Shown here one piece after another: positions 44,294-53,176 of a DNA stretch of 64,000 nt. Origin of the DNA: an uncultured Roseburia sp. (lineage in GTDB: Bacteria; Bacillota; Clostridia; Lachnospirales; Lachnospiraceae); assembly GCA_900539115.1 (NCBI GenBank), contig UQAQ01000012.1, forward strand, positions 1 to 64,000, given 5' to 3'. The position numbers and the translations under genes were made by a program. Position 1 is the stretch's first letter. Every line of letters starts with the position of its first letter. Below the pieces are notes generated by a model. That model was not told the origin of the DNA and searched no databases. It saw only the letters and a list, made by a program, of their open reading frames with translations.

Positions 44294-45196
44294 TTATTCA
44301 AAGAATGAATCCAGATCGACATCTGCATATTTCAATGAACAGAAGCCGTCCAAAACAGCACCGCTGTTGATCTGAATGGATTTTGCTACTACATTTCCTT
44401 TCACTACTGCTGTAGAATCAATAACAACCGGACCATTTACATCGATATCACCTTTTACGGCACCTGCGATTACAACGGAGGAACTTGTGATAGATCCTAC
44501 AATCACAGTCCCAACATCCACTTTTACGCTTCCACGGCTCTCCAGATTTCCTTCCAAACGTGGAGTATTTACATAAATTTCAGAAGCAAGGCTGTTTCCT
44601 GCCACGCGCCCTGTAATCGTCAATTTTCCCTGACATTCTACATCTCCTTCGATCACACCTTTTACTACAAGGGCTGTGTCGGATTTAATACCACCACTGA
44701 TCGTGGTTCCTTTTGTAATTACCGTTGTCTCTTCGGAATTAAATTCTTCTGTCTTTGTCTCTTCAAAATCACTCATTTTTCGTTCCTCCATACTATTTTT
44801 TTCTTCTATGATTTCTTCGTCTTCTTTTTCCGGTTCTTCCGGTTCTTCCAACTCAGTTTCCACCGGTTCTTCCACCTCAGTTTCCACCGGTTCTTCTTCT
44901 GGCTCCCGGAATCGGGAATCTTCCTGAAAAATGTTGCTCAATTCCTTCTGAATTTCTTTTTTCATATCTTCTTCATCAATCTGCATTTTCTCCGTCTCCG
45001 GTGTTTCTTCCACCTCAGCCGTCTCTTCTGCAGATTCTTCTGAAAATTCTGTCTCCGGTTCTGCCAACACTTCCATCTCTGCTTCCGGTACCTCTGTTTC
45101 TTCTGCATTCAGGTCATCGACTTTTTCTTCCAAAGAATCGCCAAGTTCATTTACAGACTGTACAATATCTTCTTTTAACTCTTTAAAAAAGCTCAT
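44294..45196 (-). CDS. Bactofilin-domain protein with acidic N-terminal half
   Basis: This 300-residue protein has a bactofilin (polymer-forming cytoskeletal) domain at about 165-292, a right-handed beta helix with repeated short strands (TTISGGIKSDTALVVKGVIEGDV, then VVIAGAVKGDIDVNGPVVI). Residues 25-160 are rich in Glu with Pro/Val/Thr repeats such as EEPVETE. Bactofilins form membrane-linked filaments involved in shape, motility or wall enzyme placement. It lies 28 bases after the deacetylase gene. Confidence 0.85.
   Translation of the reverse strand: MSFFKELKEDIVQSVNELGDSLEEKVDDLNAEETEVPEAEMEVLAEPETEFSEESAEETAEVEETPETEKMQIDEEDMKKEIQKELSNIFQEDSRFREPEEEPVETEVEEPVETELEEPEEPEKEDEEIIEEKNSMEERKMSDFEETKTEEFNSEETTVITKGTTISGGIKSDTALVVKGVIEGDVECQGKLTITGRVAGNSLASEIYVNTPRLEGNLESRGSVKVDVGTVIVGSITSSSVVIAGAVKGDIDVNGPVVIDSTAVVKGNVVAKSIQINSGAVLDGFCSLKYADVDLDSFFE
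44852..44899 (-). repeat. 24-base tandem duplication in the bactofilin gene
   Basis: Two adjacent 24-base copies (44852-44875 and 44876-44899) begin CTCAGTTTCCACCGG on the plus strand and encode the repeated EEPVETE-type units of the acidic region. They differ at only a few bases. Confidence 0.7.
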
Positions 45197-45225
45197 GCTA
45201 TATCCTCCTGTTATTAATCTATCTC

Positions 45226-46101
45226 TTACGAATGATGAATGGAAATTGTATTTTCATCAATCGGAAGTATCTCATATCCATCGTTTATCAATCGTTCCAA
45301 TATCTTATCTAATGATTTTGCTGTCATCTTACGATCCGCAGAATCATACATCAAAACAATTGAAGTATCATATAAACCCACACCATTCATAACACTATCA
45401 ACCATCTTATTTACTGAAACATCATCCGTTGTATTGTTTGCCGCAATCACATTCCAATCAAAATACGAAGCTCCCTGTGCACTAAAATAAACATCCAGGT
45501 CAGTCAGCGACAATTTTGCCGCCGCTTCTGTACTTCCTCCCGGAAAACGATAATACAATGGCTTAATTCCCGTCGCAGCGGTCAGGCAATTCGATATTCT
45601 CTCATAATCTGCCTGAAAAGATTTCATGGATTGATATATTTCTTTATACTGGTGGGAATAAGAATGCATTCCCAGTGTATGGCCTTCTTTCACAATACGC
45701 TGATACATTTTTTTTGAAAAGGTATCGTCTCTGCCAATGGAAAAAAATGTTGCCTTCACTTGCCTCTTTTGAAGAATGTCCAATATTTTTTCTGTCTCTT
45801 TACTTGGTCCGTCGTCAAATGTAAGATACACTTTTTTACCGGTTCCTGCCTGAACTGCCCCACCGGTCGCCGGTTTCTCTTTTGCCTCAACGACATCACC
45901 AGAGCCGGAATCCTGCTGAGACACCTCTTCCGACAATAACGTATTCAATTTATTTTCCATCTGATTCACACGAATCAGGAGAAATATCGACATAATCAAA
46001 GGAAGTACCAGGCATATGATACAAACCACAACTATGATCTTTTTGATTCGTTTGATTCGTTTTTTGCGTTTGTTCTGATACTCTTGTGTACTTTCACTCA
46101 C
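45226..46101 (-). CDS. Membrane-anchored polysaccharide deacetylase (CE4/NodB)
   Basis: This 291-residue protein has a very basic start, one membrane segment at about 23-42, a linker and a NodB domain from about residue 90. The metal and catalytic residues appear in LTFDDGPS (Asp96, Asp97) and in HSYSH (His146, His150), with YYRFPGGS as motif 3. It probably deacetylates peptidoglycan or another surface glycan. The usual motif 5 His is hard to place (VLMYDSADRKMT has Asp where LLHD is usual), so activity is not certain. The GTG at 46101 follows AAAGGAG and is preferred over a TTG at 46119. Confidence 0.83.
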   Translation of the reverse strand: MSESTQEYQNKRKKRIKRIKKIIVVVCIICLVLPLIMSIFLLIRVNQMENKLNTLLSEEVSQQDSGSGDVVEAKEKPATGGAVQAGTGKKVYLTFDDGPSKETEKILDILQKRQVKATFFSIGRDDTFSKKMYQRIVKEGHTLGMHSYSHQYKEIYQSMKSFQADYERISNCLTAATGIKPLYYRFPGGSTEAAAKLSLTDLDVYFSAQGASYFDWNVIAANNTTDDVSVNKMVDSVMNGVGLYDTSIVLMYDSADRKMTAKSLDKILERLINDGYEILPIDENTISIHHS

Positions 46102-46125
46102 AACATTTTCTCCTTTCAAGCTTCT

Positions 46126-48051
46126 TTAGCTTTCTTCTTTTCGCAAAACCGTCTCTACAAACTTTTCCTTCTTTTCTCTTTTTTCCTGATATAGCCTTGC
46201 ATCACTTTCAACCACAGCTTCTTCTAATGTCATATCATGAATACCGGAAATAATACAATATCCGCAACTCGACCACACATTATATGGCAGCTGGCTCGTA
46301 TGATTAAATTCTGCAAGATATTCATGAAAACGTCGCAAAAACTCTTCTGCTTCTTCCTGTTCGTAATCCAGACCAAAAGCGGAAAATTCATCTCCTCCGA
46401 TACGGGCGCACATAGTGCCCTCCGAAGCTGCGTATTCCATCGCATTGGCAATCGTCTTCAAAGCAAGATCTCCCTGCGCATGTCCAAACTGGTCGTTCAC
46501 AATCTTTAAATTGTCCATGTCAATAGAAAAAACCACCATGCTTTTGTGTGTCTCAATGCTCTTATTATACATTTCTCTTGTTGCATTTTCATATCCTCGC
46601 CGGTTCAAAAGCCCGGTCAAAGCATCATGAATATATAAATTATTTAATTCTTCCAAAAGAGCATGTGTTTTCTGCTTCAATCGCAGATTTTCCAAAGCAT
46701 TTCCAAGAATCGCGATCCAGCTGTGGAATGTCTGCTCGCAGCTATGCTCTCCCTGATAACTAATGGCAAAGTAGCCGAATGTATCCTGCAGATTATGCAG
46801 CGGGAAGAAATAGTAAACCATTGGTTCCTGTGTCGTCGCTTCTTTCGGCAAAAGTTCTGTTGTATCAAAACATGCCGTATCAATCACACGACGGTTCAGT
46901 ACACTGCCAATCGCTTTCATTTGCGGCGGATATCCCGGTTTTTTCGAACAATATTTCGGATAAACCTTACCGCGTCCTTCCCCAAGACAAATGAAGAAAT
47001 GCTCTACAAAATTATCCTCTGTCTCCAACAGTCGAACATGTTCTACCAGATTTTCTGCACTTGCCACGTCAGACATTTCTACAAACATGTATGTATTGTT
47101 TTGAACAAGTTCCAAAAGTTTCTCATGTTCCTGGCTTTGACGAACCCGTTTTTTCAACATCGCCCGAATATCCATACCCTCACATCCACAGGAATTTCGA
47201 ATAGCAATCTTTGTCTCCACTTTCTGCTCTTTCGGAACTTCTTCCCCATTCATCATCTTTTCCAATGATTCAAAGGCTTTCTGGCTCATTTTTTCTACCT
47301 GCATTTTCACTGTTGTGATCGGTGGCATGTTAATCGTGGATTCCCAGATATCATCATATCCGGTTACCGCAATGTCATCCGGGACCATAATCCCCATGCT
47401 GATCAATTCATTACATACCGCTAATGCCATATAATCATTAGCACACATAATTGCCTGTGGACGTTCTTTCAGATCAAAAGCAAAATATCTGGCCGCCAGT
47501 TTTGCCCGGTCGCGCCAAAAATTTCCATAATAAACCATGTTTTCATCATACGGAATATTTCTGCTTTTCAATCCCTGTTTATATTCATTTAATCGTTCCA
47601 TAGCATCCGGGTGATCTTTCGGACCACTTAAAAATGCGATTTTCTCAAATCCATGTACATCTACAAAATGTTGTACCAGATTGCGGATCGCCCCATCGTT
47701 CTTTGACAAAACACAAGGATAATCTTCCCAAGGACGACGAAGTGTGATAACCGGCACCTTTGTTCTCTCTTTTATATATTGGAACATTTGTCTGACCGCG
47801 TCTTTATTTTGAAACGTGTCATGGCAGATGATAAAACCATCAAAATTCTCATAGGGGATCAAATTAATGATATTTGCCTCTCCGCGTCCATTTTTCGTAT
47901 CTACACCATAAGTTAAGAAAAAGGAAAAATACGCAAGATTATACCCTTTTACACGTGCATTGGATGTCAACACACGACAAACCTGCTCCTGATAATGATC
48001 TGCCACATCACACAAAATCACACAAATATTTTTTCTTCCGTTATTAAACAT
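46126..48051 (-). CDS. Diguanylate cyclase with LacI-type ligand-binding sensor
   Basis: This 641-residue protein begins with a LacI/periplasmic-binding-type sensor (about 1-290; NICVILCDVADHYQEQV, AIMCANDYMALAV, DDIAVTGYDDIWESTI). It has no signal peptide, membrane segment or helix-turn-helix. A middle region of about 310-470 may be GAF-like and carries NSCGCEG, a cysteine pair common in such proteins. The C-terminal GGDEF domain (about 475-635) has DALTGLLNRRGYEN and an intact GGDEF at 552-556, so cyclic-di-GMP synthesis is likely. No RxxD inhibitory site is seen five residues before it. The ATG at 48051 follows GAGGGTG. It probably senses a small molecule in the cytoplasm. Confidence 0.88.
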   Translation of the reverse strand: MFNNGRKNICVILCDVADHYQEQVCRVLTSNARVKGYNLAYFSFFLTYGVDTKNGRGEANIINLIPYENFDGFIICHDTFQNKDAVRQMFQYIKERTKVPVITLRRPWEDYPCVLSKNDGAIRNLVQHFVDVHGFEKIAFLSGPKDHPDAMERLNEYKQGLKSRNIPYDENMVYYGNFWRDRAKLAARYFAFDLKERPQAIMCANDYMALAVCNELISMGIMVPDDIAVTGYDDIWESTINMPPITTVKMQVEKMSQKAFESLEKMMNGEEVPKEQKVETKIAIRNSCGCEGMDIRAMLKKRVRQSQEHEKLLELVQNNTYMFVEMSDVASAENLVEHVRLLETEDNFVEHFFICLGEGRGKVYPKYCSKKPGYPPQMKAIGSVLNRRVIDTACFDTTELLPKEATTQEPMVYYFFPLHNLQDTFGYFAISYQGEHSCEQTFHSWIAILGNALENLRLKQKTHALLEELNNLYIHDALTGLLNRRGYENATREMYNKSIETHKSMVVFSIDMDNLKIVNDQFGHAQGDLALKTIANAMEYAASEGTMCARIGGDEFSAFGLDYEQEEAEEFLRRFHEYLAEFNHTSQLPYNVWSSCGYCIISGIHDMTLEEAVVESDARLYQEKREKKEKFVETVLRKEES

Positions 48052-48158
48052 TATTGAATCACCCTCAATACCAATCGTTTTTTCGTAAGCATACATATAC
48101 ATTTCTATTATACATGATTTTTACGGAAATGCCAACATAAATTTTACTTTCCATAGCA

Positions 48159-48202
48159 AAAAGCCATTGACTACTGCAATCTGCAGTCTGTCAATGGCTT
48201 TT
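48159..48202 (-). terminator. Intrinsic terminator after tsf
   Basis: AAAAGCCATTGAC at 48159-48171 pairs perfectly with GTCAATGGCTTTT at 48190-48202. Read on the minus strand a T-run follows, ending the rpsB-tsf unit before the GGDEF gene. Confidence 0.88.
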
Positions 48203-48232
48203 GTTAGTTTATAGAATATTTCCCCCGGAAAA

Positions 48233-49165
48233 TTATTTTAACTGGGAAGCAACTTCTGCTGCGAAGTCTTCGTTTTTCTTTTCAAGGCCTTCTCCGGTCT
48301 CAAAACGCACGAACTGTTTCAATGTGATATTGCAGCCATTTTCTTTTGCTACCATATCTACATATTTTGCAACAGATTCTTTGTTCTCTGCCTTAACATA
48401 AAGCTGCTCTGTCAAGCATACTTCTTTCAATTCTTTGTTAAGACGTCCGAGGATCATCTTCTCAATGATCTCGTCTGGTTTACCAGCATTCTTAGGATCG
48501 TTTTTCGCCTGAGCCAAAAGAACTTCTTTCTCTTTCTCTTTGTATTCATCAGATACATCTGCAGAAGAAAGATATTTTGGATTCATAGCAGCAACCTGCA
48601 TAGCAACGTTCTTCAAGCATTCAACAACAGCGTCACTTGTACTATCCGTCTCAGCAGCAACCAATACACCGATTTTTCCACCTGCGTGAATATAATCAAC
48701 AACGATTCCATTGTCACAGGAAACTTTTTCAAAACGGCGGATATTCATGTTCTCACCGATTGTAGCGATCATAGAAGCCAATTCTTCATTTACAGTCTTG
48801 CTTGTATCAGCAGCCCATGCCTCATTCAGAAATGCTTCAATATCAGCAGCATCTGTATCGATTGCCTGCGCAGCTACCGCTTCTACAAATGCCTGGAATT
48901 TTTCATTCTTAGCAACAAAGTCTGTCTCGCTGTTTACTTCTACGATAGAAGCTTTTTTCTTATCAGCACTGATATTTGTCTTAACAATACCTTCTGCAGC
49001 AATTCTTCCTGCTTTTTTCTCAGCTTTTGCCAATCCGTTTTCACGAAGATAGTCAACTGCTTTATCCATATCGCCGTCTGTTTCTGTAAGAGCTTTCTTA
49101 CAATCCATCATTCCGGCGCCTGTCATCTCTCTTAACTCTTTTACCATTGATGCTGAAATAGCCAT
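48233..49165 (-). CDS. tsf: Elongation factor Ts
   Basis: This 310-residue GDP-exchange factor for EF-Tu has the N-terminal UBA-like domain (MVKELREMTGAGMMDCKKAL) and the core with VNSETDFVAKNEKF, then dimer segments and VRFETGEGLEKK at the end. It follows rpsB by 25 bases and is followed by a terminator. Confidence 0.97.
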   Translation of the reverse strand: MAISASMVKELREMTGAGMMDCKKALTETDGDMDKAVDYLRENGLAKAEKKAGRIAAEGIVKTNISADKKKASIVEVNSETDFVAKNEKFQAFVEAVAAQAIDTDAADIEAFLNEAWAADTSKTVNEELASMIATIGENMNIRRFEKVSCDNGIVVDYIHAGGKIGVLVAAETDSTSDAVVECLKNVAMQVAAMNPKYLSSADVSDEYKEKEKEVLLAQAKNDPKNAGKPDEIIEKMILGRLNKELKEVCLTEQLYVKAENKESVAKYVDMVAKENGCNITLKQFVRFETGEGLEKKNEDFAAEVASQLK

Positions 49166-49190
49166 TTTCTTGTCTTCCTTTCTTTCTTGA

Positions 49191-49919
49191 TTATTCTTCC
49201 GCTGCTTCTTCTGTAACGTCAGCTTCTACAAATGTCTCGCCCTGTTTTGCTTCGATTACTGCATCTGCCATCTTAGAAACGATCAGTTTTACAGCACGGA
49301 TGGCATCGTCGTTACCAGGAATTACATAATCCAACTCTTCCGGATCACAGTTTGTATCAACGATACCGATCAATGGAATACCAAGAATGTGAGCTTCCTG
49401 GATACAGATTCTTTCTTTCTTAGGGTCTACAACAAAGATTGCGTCCGGAATCCCTTTCATATCTTTGATACCACCAAGGTTTTTCTCCAATTTAGCCCAT
49501 TCTTTTTTCAAGTTGATAACTTCTTTTTTAGGAAGCACATCAAAAGTTCCGTCTTCTGACATCTTTTCGATTGCTTTCAGACGTTTGATACGTGTCTGGA
49601 TTGTCTTGAAGTTTGTAAGCATACCTCCAAGCCATCTTTCGTTTACATAGTACATACCGCAGCGCTCAGCTTCTGTCTTGATCGACTCCTGTGCCTGTTT
49701 CTTTGTACCAACAAAAAGAATGTTTCCGCCATCTGCTGCGATGTCTTTGATCGCATTGTAAGCTTCATCTACTTTACCTACAGATTTCTGAAGGTCAATG
49801 ATATAAATACCATTTCTCTCTGTGTAGATGTACTCTGCCATTTTAGGGTTCCATCTTCTTGTCTGATGTCCGAAATGAACACCTGCCTCTAATAACTGTT
49901 TCATTGAAATAACACTCAT
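49191..49919 (-). CDS. rpsB: 30S ribosomal protein S2
   Basis: This 242-residue S2 protein has the family marks VISMKQLLEAGVHFGHQ, RRWNPKMAEYIYTERNGIYII, RWLGGMLTNFKTI and GIPLIGIVDTNCDPE. The ATG at 49919 follows GGAGG. A longer frame to 50009 runs through the leader and has no ribosome site. The pair rpsB-tsf is universal. The acidic C-terminal tail is usual in Firmicutes. Confidence 0.97.
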   Translation of the reverse strand: MSVISMKQLLEAGVHFGHQTRRWNPKMAEYIYTERNGIYIIDLQKSVGKVDEAYNAIKDIAADGGNILFVGTKKQAQESIKTEAERCGMYYVNERWLGGMLTNFKTIQTRIKRLKAIEKMSEDGTFDVLPKKEVINLKKEWAKLEKNLGGIKDMKGIPDAIFVVDPKKERICIQEAHILGIPLIGIVDTNCDPEELDYVIPGNDDAIRAVKLIVSKMADAVIEAKQGETFVEADVTEEAAEE

Positions 49920-50030
49920 TTTTCTTACCTCCATATGGTTTTTTCTTCCGATGACTTCTTCTTTCAGAAAAACCGCATTGAATGCAGCACCTTTTCTAAA
50001 ATCCGTCAACGTGTTTTTTCAATCCGATTT

Positions 50031-50059
50031 ATTTTATCATATAAAATCAGAAAAAGCAA
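50031..50059 (-). promoter_or_regulatory. Possible rpsB-tsf promoter
   Basis: On the minus strand TTGCTT, a 17-base spacer and TAAAAT lie about 110 bases before the rpsB start, leaving a leader of about 105 bases. The upstream flagellar run ends at 50063, so a dedicated promoter is expected here. Confidence 0.55.
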
Positions 50060-50062
50060 GTC

Positions 50063-50578
50063 CTAATTTTGCTTTGTTATGATTTTGGCGATGGTTCTGT
50101 AATCTGCGTCTTTCGGAATATCATATTTCCCGCTTCTCACATACTTTGCATAGCCGTTTTTCTCAAGATACGCATCAAACTCATCCGCATCTTTCACAAG
50201 TCCCTGTTCTTCCAGATCTCTTGCTACACTACTGGACAAAAGCCCTTCTCGTACCACAAAACTCTGTTTATTCTTATGATATGCCGATGCGGATGTGATA
50301 TCTTTGGAACTATTTTCTACTTTTTGTTTTTCCGCCTTCTTTTTGGAATCTTCTTTCTGTGTTGTACTGACCGCACTTTCCGTCACCGGTGCCGGCGTAA
50401 TCTCCGGTAGGATCTGTTCCACGGAAGAAGTCTCTTCCTTTGGAAATACCATTCCAATTTTTTTGGCTTCTTTGATCAAATCACTGTGATCGTTCTCTTT
50501 TCGATAATTTGTACATAAAAGAATGGCTGTGACAATCATGCCCACACCCAGTCCTCTCAAAAACCATTTACTTTTCAC
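50063..50578 (-). CDS. Small MltG-like N-terminal domain protein, membrane anchored
   Basis: This 171-residue protein has a membrane anchor at about 7-23, a Ser/Thr/Lys-rich linker and a C-terminal domain at about 108-170. That domain (FVVREGLLSSSVARDLEEQGLVKDADEFDAYLE, then GKYDIPKDADYRTIAKIIT) resembles the LysM-like N-terminal module of the endolytic transglycosylase MltG/YceG. The catalytic YceG part is absent, so lytic activity is unlikely. It ends the flagellar/chemotaxis run and may bind peptidoglycan. Confidence 0.72.
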   Translation of the reverse strand: MKSKWFLRGLGVGMIVTAILLCTNYRKENDHSDLIKEAKKIGMVFPKEETSSVEQILPEITPAPVTESAVSTTQKEDSKKKAEKQKVENSSKDITSASAYHKNKQSFVVREGLLSSSVARDLEEQGLVKDADEFDAYLEKNGYAKYVRSGKYDIPKDADYRTIAKIITKQN

Positions 50579-50590
50579 AAGTATCCTCCT

Positions 50591-51190
50591 TTACTTCCCA
50601 CCATACAAGGAAACGATAAGCTGCACCTCGCCCTGACCGACATGAAGCATTTTGGAAATCTCTAAGATACTCTTTCCCTGCTTATACAAGGCAAGCATCT
50701 GTGCATTGAGATCATTTTTCTCATCTTTGGAATTTTCCGGCTTTTTATCTGCTTTCTTTTCTTTTTCCGACATTTTTTTCTGTACAGTTTCTTTCTTTTT
50801 TTCAATTCCCGCAGCCTGTGTTTCCTTCTTCTTATTTGTATGGTTCAAATGCTCTTTTAACTGTTCTTCTTTATCAGACAACATCTGATACATAAAAACC
50901 ACTTCCTGATGATTTTGGTCAATCTTTTCCAAAATTTGGGAGGAAAATTCATCGAATTCCATGATTTTTTCATTGCTTTTCCGGTTCAGATATTCTTCTG
51001 TTTCCGAAATCGTCTGTTCTTTTTTTTCCTCCAGATAATCTGACATTTCTCTTCTTAACTGTTCTTTCGTTTCATTCGGCACATCCACATGGCTAATTTG
51101 CTCTGTCTTTGCGTTATTTCCCACAAAAAAACTGATGCAGACTGCCAAAAAACCTATGATAAGTACTATGATTTCTATCGCTGTCAACAT
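50591..51190 (-). CDS. Membrane-anchored coiled-coil protein with C-terminal HTH (DUF6115/SwrB-like)
   Basis: This 199-residue protein has one N-terminal membrane segment at about 3-23, a long charged coiled coil (about 35-150) and a C-terminal helix-turn-helix-like end (QMLALYKQGKSILEISKMLHVGQGEVQLIVSLYG). The layout recalls SwrB of Bacillus, which sits at the end of the fla/che operon and promotes flagellar assembly. The position here is the same, but sequence likeness beyond layout cannot be judged by eye. Confidence 0.7.
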   Translation of the reverse strand: MLTAIEIIVLIIGFLAVCISFFVGNNAKTEQISHVDVPNETKEQLRREMSDYLEEKKEQTISETEEYLNRKSNEKIMEFDEFSSQILEKIDQNHQEVVFMYQMLSDKEEQLKEHLNHTNKKKETQAAGIEKKKETVQKKMSEKEKKADKKPENSKDEKNDLNAQMLALYKQGKSILEISKMLHVGQGEVQLIVSLYGGK

Positions 51191-51206
51191 TTTATTTCTC
51201 CTGTTT

Positions 51207-51512
51207 TTATATTGTTACATCAAAGCTGCTTCCCGGCATCTTTTTGTCTTCTTTCGGCGCCTCTTCTTTCTTGCGTTTTTTCTTTCGATTTTGGCGGTAT
51301 CCGGAATTTCCGGATTCACCGAGGTCAAAATTCATCTTTTCACCTTTTTTTGCCTCCACCGTACGATGCTGATTCTCCACGATTTCTTTTTCCAGTATCG
51401 TCGCACCGCTGTCTGCCATATGCTGAATCTGGTGTTGTTCTCTTCCGGCTATCGTGGATGCTTCAACTGACCGCGAAGGCAGAGTCACTAAATCAATGGA
51501 ATTAATAGGCAT
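51207..51512 (-). CDS. Unknown 101-residue flagellar-operon protein
   Basis: I do not recognise this protein. It starts MPINSIDLVTLPSRSVEAS and has a Gln/His-rich stretch (REQHQIQHM). A Lys/Arg/Glu-rich, probably disordered tail follows, ending PGSSFDVTI. There is no membrane segment or signal peptide. GAGAATG-type spacing with AAAGGAG precedes the ATG. It lies between fapA and the SwrB-like gene with short gaps, so it is part of the operon. Similar small proteins are found in this place in Lachnospiraceae. Confidence 0.7.
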   Translation of the reverse strand: MPINSIDLVTLPSRSVEASTIAGREQHQIQHMADSGATILEKEIVENQHRTVEAKKGEKMNFDLGESGNSGYRQNRKKKRKKEEAPKEDKKMPGSSFDVTI

Positions 51513-51530
51513 ATGACATTCTCCTTTCCT

Positions 51531-53129
51531 CTATATACCAACAGACTTGATATCTGCTCCGTTTAGCACAAATTTGCATCGGGAAACCGGTTCCGAGATA
51601 ATTCTTGACATCTCTTTAATAATAATCTGCGTTCCCGGATTGATCGTTCCTTCCACACGAATCGTTCCCTTTTTCGTAGTATCCAGTTTCTTCTCAATAA
51701 TCGGCAGCGTTTCTTGAATCTGCTCTAACGCATATACCATTTTCGGTTTTAATACAGCCGCCATTTTTAAATATTGAATCTGGGTTTCGGTCAGTTTCTT
51801 TCCATGTTTTAAATTGCTTTTTATTGCGACCAAAACACGGTCCATCTGCCGAAGTCCCTTTCTGGCAAGATTACTTCGGTTCTGCAGATCATTGTAGCGT
51901 TTCGCCACTTCTACATCCATTATAATTTCAAGAACGGTTGTTGTTCCCATGAGTGACCCTGTCTGCGTTGCTGCTATATTTGTGTACGAACGGATGTGAC
52001 CACCATTGATGAGGCCTTTCCTTCCCAATACCGAAATATCATTTTTGCATTCGACATCACTATGCAAAATAGCATCACACATTAATGTTCCCTCGCAGCG
52101 CACTTCACTGTTTTCAATAAACTTTGCAGTAATATTTCCCGCAGCCGACAAACTTCCCTTTGTCATCCCCTGCATTCCGCGCTTTAAGACAATATTTCCA
52201 CCTGCGATCAAAATAGCACCTTCAACCACACCATTTACAATAATATCTCCCGTCGCCTGGATCATATACCCGGTCAGAACATTTCCATTTACCTGCACGG
52301 TTCCATTGTACTCGATATCACCGGTAGATACATCAACGTTAGCCGGAATGTCATAGACATCCGATACCATAACCAGATCATCGACCAGTGTTACATGACC
52401 GGAAACTTCCGAATAAATCTCACATTTATCTTCACTTATTCGGATATTTCTTCCAAACCGAAGGGTAAGAACTTTTACTTTGGCAGGCGGTATCGGTTCT
52501 CCGGTTACCGTAATTCCTGCTTCTCCAAAATCTGCCGGTATCAACGTAGCAAGCTTTTCTCCTTTTTCCACCGGTTTAATATTTCCCAAATGATGAAAAT
52601 CCACACTCCCGTCCTCATTTAATTTGGGCTTTGCTGTCGTATTTACGTCAAAATGATATTCAATTTTTGCATCTGTCCCCTGTCTCGGAAGTTTAGCCGT
52701 TGCCAGACAATAATCAGTACAATACCTCTTTTCTTTTAAAAACCGATCGATTTCTTCTTCCTGTATCCCATAAGTAACACCCGCCAGACGAAGGTCGCCT
52801 AAAATATCTTCTTTCTGTATTGGTTTTCCCTCTGATGAGGCCGGATAAAAACGAGCAACTGCCGTTGTTCCTTCGTCGTTCACTGTAATAAAACATTTTT
52901 CATCTTCCGGAAGTGTTTCCGTCATAAGAAGAGGATATTCTTTGTCGAATTCCCCCTGCTTAAGATAAGTATCTAATCCCTTTAGATCATAAGAAGTGAT
53001 ATTTACAGCATCCAAATACTGCTGTACTTCGTCAATAGAGAACATTTCTCCGCCTTCGGAAGGTGGTATCACCTTGATCATGGTTCGCTTTGGTTTATGA
53101 ACAATCTGAAAATATGCATTTTTTTCCAT
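51531..53129 (-). CDS. fapA: FapA family flagellar assembly protein (DUF342)
   Basis: This 532-residue protein belongs to the FapA/DUF342 family. An N-terminal domain is followed by a bactofilin-like beta-helix (about 230-390; YNGTVQVNGNVLTGYMI, IIVNGVVEGAILIAGGNIVLKRGM) and a helical C-terminal part. In Vibrio, FapA is needed for polar flagellar assembly. The ATG at 53129 follows GGGGG. The frame to 53180 lacks a ribosome site and would overlap fliA. It lies directly after fliA. Confidence 0.86.
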   Translation of the reverse strand: MEKNAYFQIVHKPKRTMIKVIPPSEGGEMFSIDEVQQYLDAVNITSYDLKGLDTYLKQGEFDKEYPLLMTETLPEDEKCFITVNDEGTTAVARFYPASSEGKPIQKEDILGDLRLAGVTYGIQEEEIDRFLKEKRYCTDYCLATAKLPRQGTDAKIEYHFDVNTTAKPKLNEDGSVDFHHLGNIKPVEKGEKLATLIPADFGEAGITVTGEPIPPAKVKVLTLRFGRNIRISEDKCEIYSEVSGHVTLVDDLVMVSDVYDIPANVDVSTGDIEYNGTVQVNGNVLTGYMIQATGDIIVNGVVEGAILIAGGNIVLKRGMQGMTKGSLSAAGNITAKFIENSEVRCEGTLMCDAILHSDVECKNDISVLGRKGLINGGHIRSYTNIAATQTGSLMGTTTVLEIIMDVEVAKRYNDLQNRSNLARKGLRQMDRVLVAIKSNLKHGKKLTETQIQYLKMAAVLKPKMVYALEQIQETLPIIEKKLDTTKKGTIRVEGTINPGTQIIIKEMSRIISEPVSRCKFVLNGADIKSVGI

Positions 53130-53176
53130 GATATTTCCCCCTTCTTTTATCCCGGCCGGACAGACTGACCCTCGTC

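Noticed and set aside
46663..47268. A 201-codon plus-strand frame opposite the GGDEF gene
   Set aside because: It is antisense to a clear coding gene and has biased, Phe/Cys-rich composition without a start signal.
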